A stretch of DNA of 64,000 bases from Pseudoxanthomonas sangjuensis (GCF_010211755.1 NZ_PDWR01000009.1:49985-113984), one strand, 5' to 3'; positions 26,454 through 40,204 are shown, counted from the first letter of the stretch. Notes: a model not told the origin generated them from the sequence alone. Numbers and translations are program-made.

Positions 26454-27824
26454 ATGCCCCCTGCCTTCGTTTCCCCCGACCGCATCCGCAGCCTGTTCGC
26501 GCGGGCGATGTCCGACATGTACCGCGCCGAAGTGCCGCTGTACGGCACGCTGATCGAGCTGGTCGCGCGGATCAACGCCGACACGCTGCGCGCCGACCCG
26601 GCGCTGGCCGCGCAGGTCGAACGCAATGGCGAACGCGAGCGCCTCGACCTGGAGCGCCACGGCGCGATCCGCGTCGGCAGCGCCGCCGAGCTGTCGATGC
26701 TGCGCCGGCTGTTCGCGGTGATGGGCATGTTCCCGGTCGGCTACTACGACCTGTCGGTGGCCGGCGTACCGGTGCATTCGACCGCGTTCCGCCCGCTCGA
26801 CGGCGCGTCGCTGGCGGCCAACCCGTTCCGCGTGTTCACCTCGCTGCTGCGCCTGGAGCTGATCGGGGACGCCGCGCTGCGCCAACAGGCCGCCGCGATC
26901 CTTGCCGGGCGCGACATCTTCACCGCAGGCGCGCGCGAACTGATCGCCAAGACCGAGCGCGATGGCGGTCTGGACGAAGCCGACGCGCAGCGCTTCGTCG
27001 CCGAGGCGCTGGAGACCTTCCGCTGGCACGGCGACGCCACCGTGTCGCTGCACGACTACCACGCGCTGCATCGCGCGCACCGGCTGGTCGCCGACGTGGT
27101 CTGCTTCCGCGGCCCGCACATCAACCACCTGACCCCGCGCACGCTCGACATCGACGCCGCGCAGGCGGAAATGCAGCGCCGCGGCATCGACGCCAAGGCG
27201 GTGATCGAAGGCCCGCCGCGGCGCGCGGTGCCGGTGCTGCTGCGCCAGACCAGCTTCAAGGCGCTGGAGGAAACGGTCAGCTTCCCCGATGCGGAAGGCA
27301 GGCTGGCGCCGGGCACGCACACCGCGCGCTTCGGCGAGATCGAGCAGCGCGGGCTGGCGCTGACGCCGAAGGGCAGGGCGCTGTACGACGCGTGCCTGGC
27401 CAAGGTGCGCAACATGCAAGGCGCGGGCAGCACGCCGGGCGATTACCAGGAGAGGCTGGCCGCGGCGTTCGCCGATTTCCCGGACACGCCCGACGAGCTG
27501 CGCCGGCAGGGGCTCGGCTCTTTCCGCTACCGGCCGACCGGCGCCGGCGCGAAGCCGTCGGCGGACGAGCGCGAGACGCTGCCGCCGGAAGCATGGGTCG
27601 CCCGCGGTTACGCCAGCGCCGACCCGATCGTCTACGAGGATTTCCTGCCGGTCAGCGCGGCGGGCCTCTTCCAGTCGAACCTCGGCGGCACCGAGCAGCG
27701 CGCCTATGCGGCGAACGAGAACCAGGCCGAGTTCGAGGCCGCGCTCGGCGCGAAGGTCGACGATCCGTTCGCGCTGTATGCGCGGCTGCAGGAAGAATCA
27801 TTGGCCGCACTGCGCAAGGCCTGA
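26454..27824 (+). CDS. 2-oxoadipate dioxygenase/decarboxylase (HglS-like, DUF1338)
   Basis: The product (456 aa) is a VOC-superfamily, DUF1338-type non-haem iron enzyme. Characterised members (HglS/YdcJ) convert 2-oxoadipate to 2-hydroxyglutarate in D-lysine catabolism. Recognisable elements are MFPVGYYDLSVAGVPVHSTA with a candidate iron-ligand His, FRGPHINHLTPRTLDID with the second His, and ARFGEIEQRGLALT with the candidate Glu ligand. The length matches the family (about 450-470). It stands alone, 112 bases after nrdB, with no lysine-degradation genes beside it, so the physiological substrate is inferred only from the family. Confidence 0.85.
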   Translation: MPPAFVSPDRIRSLFARAMSDMYRAEVPLYGTLIELVARINADTLRADPALAAQVERNGERERLDLERHGAIRVGSAAELSMLRRLFAVMGMFPVGYYDLSVAGVPVHSTAFRPLDGASLAANPFRVFTSLLRLELIGDAALRQQAAAILAGRDIFTAGARELIAKTERDGGLDEADAQRFVAEALETFRWHGDATVSLHDYHALHRAHRLVADVVCFRGPHINHLTPRTLDIDAAQAEMQRRGIDAKAVIEGPPRRAVPVLLRQTSFKALEETVSFPDAEGRLAPGTHTARFGEIEQRGLALTPKGRALYDACLAKVRNMQGAGSTPGDYQERLAAAFADFPDTPDELRRQGLGSFRYRPTGAGAKPSADERETLPPEAWVARGYASADPIVYEDFLPVSAAGLFQSNLGGTEQRAYAANENQAEFEAALGAKVDDPFALYARLQEESLAALRKA

Positions 27825-27840
27825 GCCGCCGCGCCCGGCT

Positions 27841-28335
27841 TCAGGCGCCCACCAGTTTCTCCTTCAAGGCGGCCACGCCCGCCACTAGGTAGAGGTAGGG
27901 CGCCACGACGGGGTCGTGCTCGGGGTAGTCGGCCTCCCGGAAGCCCAACCCGCGATACAGCCGGGCGGCGCGGACATTGTCCCTGGCCACGAACAGCGAG
28001 CACTCGCCGGCATCGAATTGTCGCGAACCCAGTTCGGCCAGCGCGCCGATCAGATGGCGACCGAGGCCCCCGCCACGATGCCCGGGGGCGACGACCAGTC
28101 TTCCCAGATGGCACCGGCCGACTCTTTCGTAGTACTGGCCGAAGGCGAGCGGCCGGCCGTCGGCATCGACCCGCACGAAGGAAGGTAATTCGCGGACCCG
28201 CGTGTCTTCGACGAAAGTGGCCACGGTAAACGGATAGCGGAATTGCGGGCCGCCCCAGACCAGGCAACTGTGCCGGTCCGGGAACCAGCCCATGAGTTGC
28301 CGCAGGTGCTCGTCCGTCGCGCGTTCCAGGTTCAT
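27841..28335 (-). CDS. GNAT-family N-acetyltransferase
   Basis: The product (164 aa) has the acetyl-CoA-binding motif LGRLVVAPGHRGGGLGRHLI (R/QxxGxG/A type) and the C-terminal GNAT strand ARLYRGLGFREADYPEHDPV. The acceptor is unknown. The ATG at 28335 (MNLERATDEHLRQLMGW) is chosen because homology-like sequence starts there; upstream residues look non-coding. It converges with the HglS-like gene with only 16 bases between stops. Confidence 0.85.
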   Translation of the reverse strand: MNLERATDEHLRQLMGWFPDRHSCLVWGGPQFRYPFTVATFVEDTRVRELPSFVRVDADGRPLAFGQYYERVGRCHLGRLVVAPGHRGGGLGRHLIGALAELGSRQFDAGECSLFVARDNVRAARLYRGLGFREADYPEHDPVVAPYLYLVAGVAALKEKLVGA

Positions 28336-28478
28336 CGACCCGTATGCTCGCACAACGGATTCGCCGCCATCGGGAAATTTCCCGGCCGGCCTGTCGAATT
28401 CCGTTCCCGCTGCCCGTCCATGTCTATGCAGGCCATGGCAACCGGCCGGCACGCCATTCAATCACCCGGAGCGTCCCC

Positions 28479-29123
28479 GTGATTCCCACCATTACCGCTT
28501 TTGAAAGGTCGCCCGACGGCGGCAAGGGACTGGCGCGCGACACCCGCGTGCGCTGGGCGCTCGAGGAAGTGGGCCAGCCTTACGAAGTTCGCCTGGTTTC
28601 GTTCGCCGCGATGAAGCAGCCCGCGCACCTGGCGCTCCAGCCATTCGGCCAGATTCCGACCTACGAGGAAGGCGACCTGGTCCTGTTCGAGACCGGCGCG
28701 ATCGTGTTCCACATCGCGGAACGCCACACCGGGCTGCTGCCGGGCGATGCCGATGCCCGGGCGCGCGCGCTGGCGTGGATGTTCGCCGCGGTCAACACGG
28801 TGGAGCCGCCGATCCTCGAACTCTCGATCGCCCACGTGCTGGAGCACGACAAGCCCTGGAACCAGGAACGCCTGCCCCTGGTCGGGGAGCGCGTCCGGAA
28901 TCGGCTGGAACAGCTGTCCGCCCATCTCGGCGATGGCGAATGGCTCGAAGGCGCGTTCAGCGCCGGCGACTTGATGATGGTGTCGGTCCTGGACCGGCTG
29001 AGATCGGGAATCCTGGATGAATTCCCGAACCTTTCCGCCTATGTCGCCCGCGGCAAGGCCCGACCCGCCTACAAGCGCGCTTTCGCTGCCCAGCATGCGC
29101 TTTACGCCGGGAAGAATCGATGA
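28479..29123 (+). CDS. glutathione S-transferase family protein
   Basis: The product has 214 residues with a thioredoxin-like N-terminal domain (DTRVRWALEEVGQPYEVRLV, QPFGQIPTYEEGDLVLFETG, the latter containing the cis-Pro of the glutathione site) and an all-helical C-terminal domain from about residue 90. The N-terminus (FERSPDGGKGLARDTR) is unusual in lacking a Ser/Cys/Tyr at the exact classical position, although S12 is nearby. The GTG at 28479 with CGGAG upstream gives the shortest plausible N-terminus. The role is probably detoxification of electrophiles. Confidence 0.82.
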   Translation: MIPTITAFERSPDGGKGLARDTRVRWALEEVGQPYEVRLVSFAAMKQPAHLALQPFGQIPTYEEGDLVLFETGAIVFHIAERHTGLLPGDADARARALAWMFAAVNTVEPPILELSIAHVLEHDKPWNQERLPLVGERVRNRLEQLSAHLGDGEWLEGAFSAGDLMMVSVLDRLRSGILDEFPNLSAYVARGKARPAYKRAFAAQHALYAGKNR

Positions 29124-29162
29124 CCTCCGGCGACCCGGATGCGAAGGACGGCGCCGGCGCGC

Positions 29163-29354
29163 TTACTCCGCTTCCGGGTGCCGCTGCTTCCACGCCGCCA
29201 GCTTCTCCCGATACGCCGCCAGCTCCTCCGCATAAAGATCGAACACGCAGATCGGGCAGCCGCTTTCGCAGCAGTCGCTGGGCAGCGGCTTGTCCGGCTC
29301 GCGCGGCGGCGGGTCGTCGGGCCAGCGGTCGGCGGGGTGGGTTGCGGCGGGCAA
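29163..29354 (-). CDS. small oxidoreductase-like domain protein
   Basis: The 63-residue product contains PLPSDCCESGCPICVFDLYA followed by EELAAYREKL. This is the Cys-rich signature of the oxidoreductase-like (Oxidored-like, Pfam PF09791) domain found at the N-terminus of some eukaryotic oxidoreductases and as tiny stand-alone bacterial proteins. Four cysteines (CC...C..C) could bind a metal. It lies antisense between the two GST genes. Function is unknown. Confidence 0.75.
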   Translation of the reverse strand: MPAATHPADRWPDDPPPREPDKPLPSDCCESGCPICVFDLYAEELAAYREKLAAWKQRHPEAE

Positions 29355-29444
29355 ACGGATTTCCTCGCAGGGCTCGACGTTAGCCTAGCAGCGACGCGGG
29401 CAGGCTTGGCGTAACCTTCCGCCGGATCGAAACGGAAGCCCGAC

Positions 29445-30200
29445 ATGCCCGCACCGCGCTACCACATCATCGGCAACTACTTCTCGCCCTACGTGCGCAA
29501 GGCGCTGCTGTTCCTGGAACTGAAGGGCCTGGACTACGAGATCGACCCGATCGCGCCATTCATCGGCGACGACCGTTTCCAGCAACTCAACCCGCTGCGC
29601 CGCGTTCCGGTGCTGGTGGACGGCGCACGCGTCGTCAACGACTCGTCGGTGATCTGCCAGTACCTCGAGGATCGACATCCCGAAACGCCGCTGTACCCGG
29701 CCGACATCGGCGATCGCGCGCAGGCGCGCTGGCTGGAGGAATTCTGCGACGCGCGGCTGGGCGAAGTGGTGGTGTGGCGGATGTTCTTCCAGAAGGGCGT
29801 CAAGCGCCTGCTGTTCGGCGAGGCGACCGACGAGGAGGTGTTCGCGAAGGCGCGCGACGAGGAATTGCCGGCGGCGCTCGACTACCTCGAGTCGCAGTTG
29901 CCGGCGGACGGCTTCGCCTTCGGCGCCGTTTCCATCGCCGACCTCAGCATCGCCAGCTTCCTGCGCAACGCCGCGCTGGTGCGCTGCGCGGTCGACGCGC
30001 AGCGCTGGCCGCGCGTGGCGGGCGTGCTCGAACGCACCTGGGCGCTGCCCGCGTTCGCGAAACTGGTCGCGCTGGAAACGGCCATCGCGCGCACGCCGGT
30101 GCCGGAACAGCACGTGGCGCTGCGGGCGCTCGGTGCGCCGGTCAGCGCGGAAACGCTGGGCACCTGGCCGCCGCGCCGGGGCGTGATGCGGATCGAGTGA
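29445..30200 (+). CDS. glutathione S-transferase family protein
   Basis: The product (251 aa) has a GST N-terminal domain beginning [20 protein letters not shown], with S14 of YFSPYVRK as the likely catalytic or glutathione-activating residue, [12 protein letters not shown] (cis-Pro) and [20 protein letters not shown]. The helical C-terminal domain spans about 90-240 and is somewhat longer than usual. It is a distinct subclass from the neighbouring GST at 28479 (little similarity by eye), so this is not a recent tandem duplication. Confidence 0.87.
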   Translation: MPAPRYHIIGNYFSPYVRKALLFLELKGLDYEIDPIAPFIGDDRFQQLNPLRRVPVLVDGARVVNDSSVICQYLEDRHPETPLYPADIGDRAQARWLEEFCDARLGEVVVWRMFFQKGVKRLLFGEATDEEVFAKARDEELPAALDYLESQLPADGFAFGAVSIADLSIASFLRNAALVRCAVDAQRWPRVAGVLERTWALPAFAKLVALETAIARTPVPEQHVALRALGAPVSAETLGTWPPRRGVMRIE

Positions 30201-30306
30201 GCCGATCGGAAACCCGGCGGAAGCCTCGCCGGATGGCCGTCGGCCGGGCCGCGGCGCCTGCCGCGTTATGAGACGCGGTTCACGGCTGCTGGAATACACT
30301 GGCGGC

Positions 30307-31125
30307 ATGACGAATACCCCCCAGGATTCCGCGCTGGGCCGCGAAGTCGCGTATCCGACGCGCTACGACCCCGGCCTGCTGTTCCCGATCCCGCGCGCCG
30401 CGGCGCGCGCGCAGATCGGCGTCGACGGCAACGCGCTGCCGTTCGTCGGCCACGACCGCTGGCAGGCCTACGAGCTGGGCTGGCTGGACGCGCTGGGCAA
30501 GCCGCAGGCGGCCACCGCGACCCTGATCGTGCCGTGCGATTCGCCGAACCTGATCGAATCGAAGTCGCTGAAGCTGTTCCTCAATTCGCTCAACGACGAA
30601 CGCTTCAACAGCGCCGAGGCGCTGCGCGAGACCCTCGCCACCGACCTGTCGGTGCGCGCCGGCGCGAACGTCGAGGTCCGGTTCGGCCTGCCGCCGTTGC
30701 GCGAAGACGACGACGGCGAATGCATCGACGCGCTCGACATCGAGATCAACGACTACGGGCCGCCGAACGCCGGCTACCTGCGCGCCGACCGCGACGACAT
30801 CGCCGCCGAGCGCCTGCTGACCCACCTGTTCAAGTCGAACTGCCCGGTCACCGGCCAGCCGGACTGGGCCAGCGTGGCGATCGACTACCGCGGCCCGCGC
30901 ATCGACCGCGCCGGCCTGTTGCGCTACCTGGTCAGCTTCCGTCGCCACAACGAATTCCACGAACAGTGCGTCGAACGCGTGTTTACCGAAGTCATGTCGC
31001 ATTGCGCGCCGGCGGCGTTGTCGGTGGAGGCGCGCTTCACGCGCCGCGGCGGCCTCGACATCAATCCATGGCGGGCCACGCCGGGCTTCGCGCCGCCCGT
31101 CGCGCTGCGCGAAACGCGCCAGTAG
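30307..31125 (+). CDS. queF: NADPH-dependent 7-cyano-7-deazaguanine reductase
   Basis: The enzyme (272 aa) reduces preQ0 to preQ1 in queuosine biosynthesis for tRNA modification. It is the long, two-domain (YqfO/E. coli-type) QueF: the motif [17 protein letters not shown] is present, the nucleophilic cysteine is C179 in [10 protein letters not shown], and the conserved [15 protein letters not shown] follows. All expected catalytic residues are visible. The ATG at 30307 gives the normal family N-terminus. No other queuosine genes are adjacent. Confidence 0.95.
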   Translation: MTNTPQDSALGREVAYPTRYDPGLLFPIPRAAARAQIGVDGNALPFVGHDRWQAYELGWLDALGKPQAATATLIVPCDSPNLIESKSLKLFLNSLNDERFNSAEALRETLATDLSVRAGANVEVRFGLPPLREDDDGECIDALDIEINDYGPPNAGYLRADRDDIAAERLLTHLFKSNCPVTGQPDWASVAIDYRGPRIDRAGLLRYLVSFRRHNEFHEQCVERVFTEVMSHCAPAALSVEARFTRRGGLDINPWRATPGFAPPVALRETRQ

Positions 31126-31233
31126 GCAGGCCCCGGCGCACACGCGCGCGCTTCACCGCGCACGCATGAATTCTTAACGGGCCGTGTGTACATTGGCCGT
31201 CCGTACCACCACCCCATCAGGGAGGAGCCCTGC

Positions 31234-31536
31234 ATGAGCAGCGAGAAGAAAGCCGACTTTTCGGGCGTCAGCGCCAAGGTCGACAGTACCGAACAGATCG
31301 TCGAGAAAGCGGATTTCTCCGGCGTGACCGCGAAGGTCGACAGCACCGAAGAAATCGTCGGCGAACAGACCTACACCATCGCCAAGGGCGACACGTTGTC
31401 GAAGATCGCCAAAGAGCATTACGGCAAGGCGAGCGCATGGCACCGGATCTTCGAAGCCAACCGCGACGTCATCGACGACCCGGACCGGATCTTCCCGGGC
31501 CAGGTGATCAAGCTGCCCGTCCTGCCGCAGGACTGA
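31234..31536 (+). CDS. LysM-domain protein with duplicated N-terminal motif
   Basis: The 100-residue product has a C-terminal LysM peptidoglycan-binding domain (about 47-96, TYTIAKGDTLSKIAKEHYGK). The N-terminus carries two near-identical 19-residue repeats, KADFSGVSAKVDSTEQIVE (6-24) and KADFSGVTAKVDSTEEIVG (25-43). Its LysM is close to that of the E. coli potassium-binding protein Kbp/YgaU, but the BON domain of Kbp is missing. There is no signal peptide, so it is probably cytoplasmic or released without Sec. GGGAGGAG precedes the ATG. The lipoprotein gene follows 35 bases later, probably in one operon. Confidence 0.85.
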   Translation: MSSEKKADFSGVSAKVDSTEQIVEKADFSGVTAKVDSTEEIVGEQTYTIAKGDTLSKIAKEHYGKASAWHRIFEANRDVIDDPDRIFPGQVIKLPVLPQD

Positions 31537-31571
31537 GACTTCCTCTTCTCTTCACAACAAGGACCGAAACC

Positions 31572-32051
31572 ATGAAGCACAACCGCATCGCTTATGCCCT
31601 GATCGTGGCCCTGGCCGGCAGCATCGCCGTGACCGGCTGCAAGAAGAAGGAAGAACCCGTCGCCGCGACCCCGCCCGCCGCGACCGAACCGGCGCCCGCC
31701 CCGGTCGAGCCCGCCGCGGCGCCGGCGCCGGCCGCCAGCGTCACCGTCGGCAACGCCGCCGCCGCCGACAAGTCGGTCGCCGCGATGAGCAGCTTCGGCG
31801 CCAACGACAAGATCATCGTCTCGGTGAAGACCGACGCCAGCGTGCCGGTCGACGCCACCATCAACGCCAGGCTGACCTACCAGGACGGCCAGGTCGCCGG
31901 CGACCAGACCACCACGATCAAGGCCGACGCCGCCGGCACCACCAACATCGAGTTCAGCAACGCCAACCCGTGGCCGACCGGCAAGTACAAGGTCGACGTG
32001 ACCCTCAACGGCACCCCGGTGGGCATGACCCAGGAAATCGAGGTCAAGTGA
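31572..32051 (+). CDS. putative lipoprotein of unknown function
   Basis: The 159-residue product has a lipoprotein signal peptide ending VTGC (C23) followed by KKKEE, then a Pro/Ala-rich linker (about 30-60) and a C-terminal beta-rich domain with sequence such as FGANDKIIVSVKTDASVPVD and NPWPTGKYKVDVTLNG. This resembles an Ig-like or carbohydrate-sheet module, but I do not recognise a named family. Positively charged residues after the Cys do not suggest retention at the inner membrane, so outer-membrane placement is expected. It lies directly after the LysM gene and before a strong terminator. Confidence 0.75.
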   Translation: MKHNRIAYALIVALAGSIAVTGCKKKEEPVAATPPAATEPAPAPVEPAAAPAPAASVTVGNAAAADKSVAAMSSFGANDKIIVSVKTDASVPVDATINARLTYQDGQVAGDQTTTIKADAAGTTNIEFSNANPWPTGKYKVDVTLNGTPVGMTQEIEVK

Positions 32052-32115
32052 CGCAAGCGCGCCCGCGCGGCTTTCGCGCGGGCCATTCCATCCCCTCGCA
32101 ACTGCGAGCACGTTC

Positions 32116-34585
<2,470 letters not shown>

Positions 34586-34995
34586 GCCGGCCTGGCGTTC
34601 AGCGGAACTGCGACAGCGCGACCGAATCCACCGCCACCCAGCCGGGTCCGCGCTGGACCCGCTGTTGCGGATCGACGGCCGGGATCGCAACGATCCCAGC
34701 AGCGGCCATGCGCTCTTTGCGAGCCCGCGACCTGGCCGGTACGCGGCCCGTCGCGCAGGGCTTCCCGGCGCACTGGCTGGCAATCGGGTTCATCTGTCGG
34801 CCCTCCGCCCTGTGCGGGCATGCTTTTGAACACGACGAAAGGCTACGCCCGGGAAATGCACCTGAAAATCGAACGTTTTACAAGCCCGACTTGATTCTGA
34901 TTCAACCTTGATTGCCCATGCCGGCGGGCGCGGACAGCCGCTCGTGAGGCGGGTACCTTTGCCGGACGACGACCGACTCCCCCTGCCCGACTGCC
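34586..34995. other. gene-poor interval, possible gene remnant on the minus strand
   Basis: This 410-bp interval contains no convincing gene. A short minus-strand frame at 34599-34793 ends [15 protein letters not shown] and reads like the C-terminus of a protein, but it has no recognisable family and no intact N-terminus; it may be a decayed gene. An AT-richer stretch at about 34870-34915 could hold the rluE promoter. Confidence 0.3.
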
Positions 34996-35553
34996 GTGCT
35001 GATCGCCTTCAACAAGCCGTTCAACGTGCTGTGCCAGTTCACCGACCGCAGCGCGACGCCACGGCGCACGCTGGCGGAATTCGGCCTGCCCGCGGACGTC
35101 TACCCCGCGGGACGCCTCGACTACGACAGCGAGGGCCTGCTGCTGTTGACCGACGACGGCCGGCTGGCGCACCGGCTGACCGATCCGCGGCACAAGGAGA
35201 CCAAGACCTACTGGGTGCAGGTGGAAGGCGCGCCGGACCCGGCCGCGCTGCAGCGGTTGCGCGAAGGCGTGGCGTTGAACGATGGCCCGACCCGGCCGGC
35301 GCAGGCGCGGCTGTTGCCGGCGCCGCCGCCGTTGTGGCCGCGCGATCCGCCGGTACGCTATCGCAAGAGCGTTCCCGACGCATGGATCGAGCTGGCGATC
35401 CGCGAGGGCCGCAACCGCCAGGTGCGGCGGATGACCGCCGCGGTGGGCCTGCCGACGCTGCGGCTGGTACGCGTGGCGATCGGCGCGCACCGGCTGGACG
35501 GACTGCAGCCGGGCGCGTGGCGCGCGCTGCAGGAGCGGCGTCAGCCGCGATAG
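34996..35553 (+). CDS. rluE: 23S rRNA pseudouridine synthase, RluE type
   Basis: The product (185 aa) is a small RsuA-family pseudouridine synthase without an S4 domain, consistent with RluE, which modifies U2457 of 23S rRNA in E. coli. It has the N-terminal NKPFNVLCQFT, the catalytic-aspartate motif GRLDYDSEGLLLLTDDG, and the C-terminal REGRNRQVRRMTAAVGLPTL. GTG at 34996 is the start. The last codons QERRQPR-stop are encoded by one arm of a REP palindrome (35531-35550), so the C-terminus is element-derived. Confidence 0.9.
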   Translation: MLIAFNKPFNVLCQFTDRSATPRRTLAEFGLPADVYPAGRLDYDSEGLLLLTDDGRLAHRLTDPRHKETKTYWVQVEGAPDPAALQRLREGVALNDGPTRPAQARLLPAPPPLWPRDPPVRYRKSVPDAWIELAIREGRNRQVRRMTAAVGLPTLRLVRVAIGAHRLDGLQPGAWRALQERRQPR

Positions 35554-35597
35554 CCGATCACGTCGGATTCCCAGTGGTCGCGGCTGACGCCGCTCCT
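35531..35597. repeat. REP-type inverted pair overlapping the end of rluE
   Basis: AGGAGCGGCGTCAGCCGCGA at 35531-35550 and its exact inverted copy at 35578-35597 are separated by 27 bases. The sequence matches the (T)GTAGGAGCGGC-GTCAGCCGCGA class of REP found throughout Xanthomonadaceae and Pseudomonas. Further members occur at 38621-38719 and 50999-51173. Confidence 0.85.
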
Positions 35598-35606
35598 ACA
35601 AAAGCA

Positions 35607-35978
35607 TCAGGCTTCGCCGACGGGCGGCTCGGCGCGCGCTTCCCCGGCCGCCGTCGGCTTGCCCGGCTTGCCGGTACCGTCGACGCGGCGCGCATCGACG
35701 CGCTTCGGCCAACCTTCGGTGCTGCCCTGCATCTGCGCGCGTTTGCGCTTGCGGTAGGCGGCAAACGCGAGCACGCCGATGCCGGCCGCCGCGGCGACCG
35801 CGACCACCGGGTTGCGGCGCACGAACTTCGCCGCCGCCTTCGCGCCGGTGCGCGCCACGCCCAACGCGGCGCCGGTCTGCAGCAGCTTGCCGGCCTGCGA
35901 ACCGCTGATCTGCAGTTTCCCGCCGGCCCTTTCGGCCAGCTCCAGTGCACGGTCGGAAAATTCGCCGAACCTGCTCAT
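35607..35978 (-). CDS. small membrane-anchored protein, ElaB/YqjD-like
   Basis: The product has 123 residues: a soluble helical N-terminus (SRFGEFSDRALELAERAGGK), then a membrane helix (VVAVAAAAGIGVLAFAAY, about residues 72-90) preceded by FVRRNP and followed by RKRKRAQ, then a basic, disordered tail. The RRNP-helix-RKR arrangement resembles the C-terminal anchor of DUF883 (ElaB/YqjD) ribosome-associated inner-membrane proteins, but here it is followed by a tail instead of ending the protein. Function is not assigned. The ATG at 35978 was chosen because the upstream in-frame sequence is not conserved-looking. Confidence 0.6.
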   Translation of the reverse strand: MSRFGEFSDRALELAERAGGKLQISGSQAGKLLQTGAALGVARTGAKAAAKFVRRNPVVAVAAAAGIGVLAFAAYRKRKRAQMQGSTEGWPKRVDARRVDGTGKPGKPTAAGEARAEPPVGEA

Positions 35979-36110
35979 CGTTGTCTCCGGAATGTGGGGG
36001 GATGCGCCGCGCCGGGCGCCGCGCGTTCGAAGCAAGTTAGCGCCGACGACGATGAACCGGAGCCGAAAGCCGGGTTCTCTTTCCCCTTCCCTCGCGGGAA
36101 AGGCAACAAG

Positions 36111-38612
<2,502 letters not shown>

Positions 38613-38620
38613 GCGCTTAT

Positions 38621-38719
38621 TGTAGGAGCGGGCCTGACCGCGACCGTACAATTTCCCCTTTCGGGGAAACCTCCGCGCAGCGCCCCGCACGGCGACCGCG
38701 GCCAAGCCCGCTCCCGCAA
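38621..38719. repeat. REP pair in the hrpB-tatD divergent region
   Basis: TGTAGGAGCGGGCCTGACCG(CGAC) at 38621-38644 and an inverted relative at 38694-38719 bracket a further small hairpin (TTTCCCC / GGGGAAA, 38652-38669). It fills the whole intergenic region, so the promoters of hrpB and tatD must lie within or beside the repeat. Confidence 0.75.
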
Positions 38720-38728
38720 GAAGCCACC

Positions 38729-39520
38729 ATGCAACTGATCGACATCGGCGCCAACCTGACCCACGACAGCTTCGACCGCGACCGCGACGCGGTGCTGCAG
38801 CGCGCGCGCGACGCGGGCGTGGTGGCGATGGTGGTCACCGGCGCCAGCCGCGAACATTCGCCGATGGCGCTGCGGCTGGCGCAGGCGCACCCGGGCTTCC
38901 TCTATGCCACCGCCGGCGTGCACCCGCACCACGCGATCGAATACACCGACGAATGCGACGCGGAACTGCGCGAACTGCACGCGCACCCGGAAGTGGTCGC
39001 GGTCGGCGAATGCGGGCTGGATTATTTCCGCGACTTCTCGCCGCGCCCGGCGCAGCGCAGGGCGTTCGAGCGGCAGCTGCAGATCGCGGCGGAGAACGGC
39101 AAGCCGCTGTTCCTGCACCAGCGCGACGCGCACGCGGACTTCCTGGCGATGATGAAGGACTTCGACGGCCGGCTCGCCCCGGCGGTCGTGCACTGCTTCA
39201 CCGGCAGTCGCGGGGAGCTGTTCGATTACCTCGACCGCGACTGGCACATCGGCATCACCGGCTGGCTGTGCGACGAACGCCGCGGCCAGCACCTGCGCGA
39301 ACTGGTGAAGAGCATTCCCGCGCACCGGCTGATGGTCGAGACCGACGCGCCGTACCTGTTGCCACGCACGCTGCAGCCGCCGCCGAAGGACCGCCGCAAC
39401 GAGCCGATGTTCCTGCCGCACATCGTCGCGGAACTGGCACGGGATCGCGGCGAGGACGTGGCGACGACCGCGGCGGCAACGACGGCGACCGCGGGCGGGT
39501 TCTTCCGCCTGCACGGCTGA
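38729..39520 (+). CDS. tatD: TatD-family metal-dependent hydrolase/DNase
   Basis: This TIM-barrel metallohydrolase has 263 aa. The metal-binding N-terminal motif differs slightly from the usual HxH: MQLIDIGANLTHDSF is the E. coli TatD-type start. Further family elements are AGVHPHHA, VGECGLDYFRDFSP (Glu ligand), PLFLHQRDAH, VVHCFTGSRGEL and VETDAPYLLPRTL. TatD proteins have 3'-5' exonuclease activity implicated in DNA repair and fragmentation. ATG 38729 is secure. It is divergent from hrpB. Confidence 0.93.
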   Translation: MQLIDIGANLTHDSFDRDRDAVLQRARDAGVVAMVVTGASREHSPMALRLAQAHPGFLYATAGVHPHHAIEYTDECDAELRELHAHPEVVAVGECGLDYFRDFSPRPAQRRAFERQLQIAAENGKPLFLHQRDAHADFLAMMKDFDGRLAPAVVHCFTGSRGELFDYLDRDWHIGITGWLCDERRGQHLRELVKSIPAHRLMVETDAPYLLPRTLQPPPKDRRNEPMFLPHIVAELARDRGEDVATTAAATTATAGGFFRLHG

Positions 39521-39755
39521 CGCCACGCCTTCCGACCGTCGCCACCGGCGGCGGCGGCGGTCTCCCGCGGGATCGGCACCGGGCCGTTCCCGGTACCGCC
39601 CGCTTCACTCCGCAGGCCTGCGGGCCCCGGGGGATCCAGCGGGCCGGCCGCGGGACCTGCGCGGGCCCGTTCGGGGGAAGCCCGGGGAATGGGCCGGCCG
39701 CGGCGGCTTTTTGCGTTTGCATGGATGCCACCGCTCCTTGCCTTCCGCAGCCGTC

Positions 39756-40160
39756 ATGCCACAACCCGGACCGACCCGCCTCAGCTTCGAAGACACGGTG
39801 GTCGATTTCGCCGGGCGCCGGCTGCTGCACGGTGGCGCCGAACAGCCCCTGGAGCCGAAGGCTTTCGCGGTGCTGGCCCTGCTGGCCGGTGCCCCCGGCC
39901 GGGTCTTCGCCCGCGACGAGATCCTCGACGCGGTCTGGGGACACCGCCACGTCACTCCCGGCGCGCTGAACCGGATCATGTCGCTGCTCCGGCACGCGCT
40001 GGGCGAGGACGCGCAGCATCCGCGCCTGGTGCACACCGTGCACGGCACCGGTTACCGCTTCGACCTGCCGGTGGCCGCGGATCCGGCGGCGACGGATGCG
40101 GAACCGGCCGTCGGCGCACGCGCCGCGGCGCCGGCGCACGCGCCGCGCAAGACCGGATAG
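39756..40160 (+). CDS. stand-alone OmpR/PhoB-type winged-helix protein
   Basis: The 134-residue product has one Trans_reg_C winged-helix domain (about 7-107, PKAFAVLALLAGAPGRVFAR, then VTPGALNRIMSLLRHALGED and VHTVHGTGYRFDLP) and a 30-residue Ala-rich tail. There is no receiver domain and no membrane helix, so it is neither a classical response regulator nor a complete CadC/ToxR-type regulator; the frame ends shortly after the wing. It may be a truncated CadC-like gene or an autonomous DNA-binding protein. The start at 39756 (MPQPGPTRLSFE) is preferred; 39711 would add 15 residues. Confidence 0.72.
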   Translation: MPQPGPTRLSFEDTVVDFAGRRLLHGGAEQPLEPKAFAVLALLAGAPGRVFARDEILDAVWGHRHVTPGALNRIMSLLRHALGEDAQHPRLVHTVHGTGYRFDLPVAADPAATDAEPAVGARAAAPAHAPRKTG

Positions 40161-40204
40161 CCCGCCATCGCCTTCCCACCGGCGCTGGCGGGCTTGCGGC
40201 CGAT

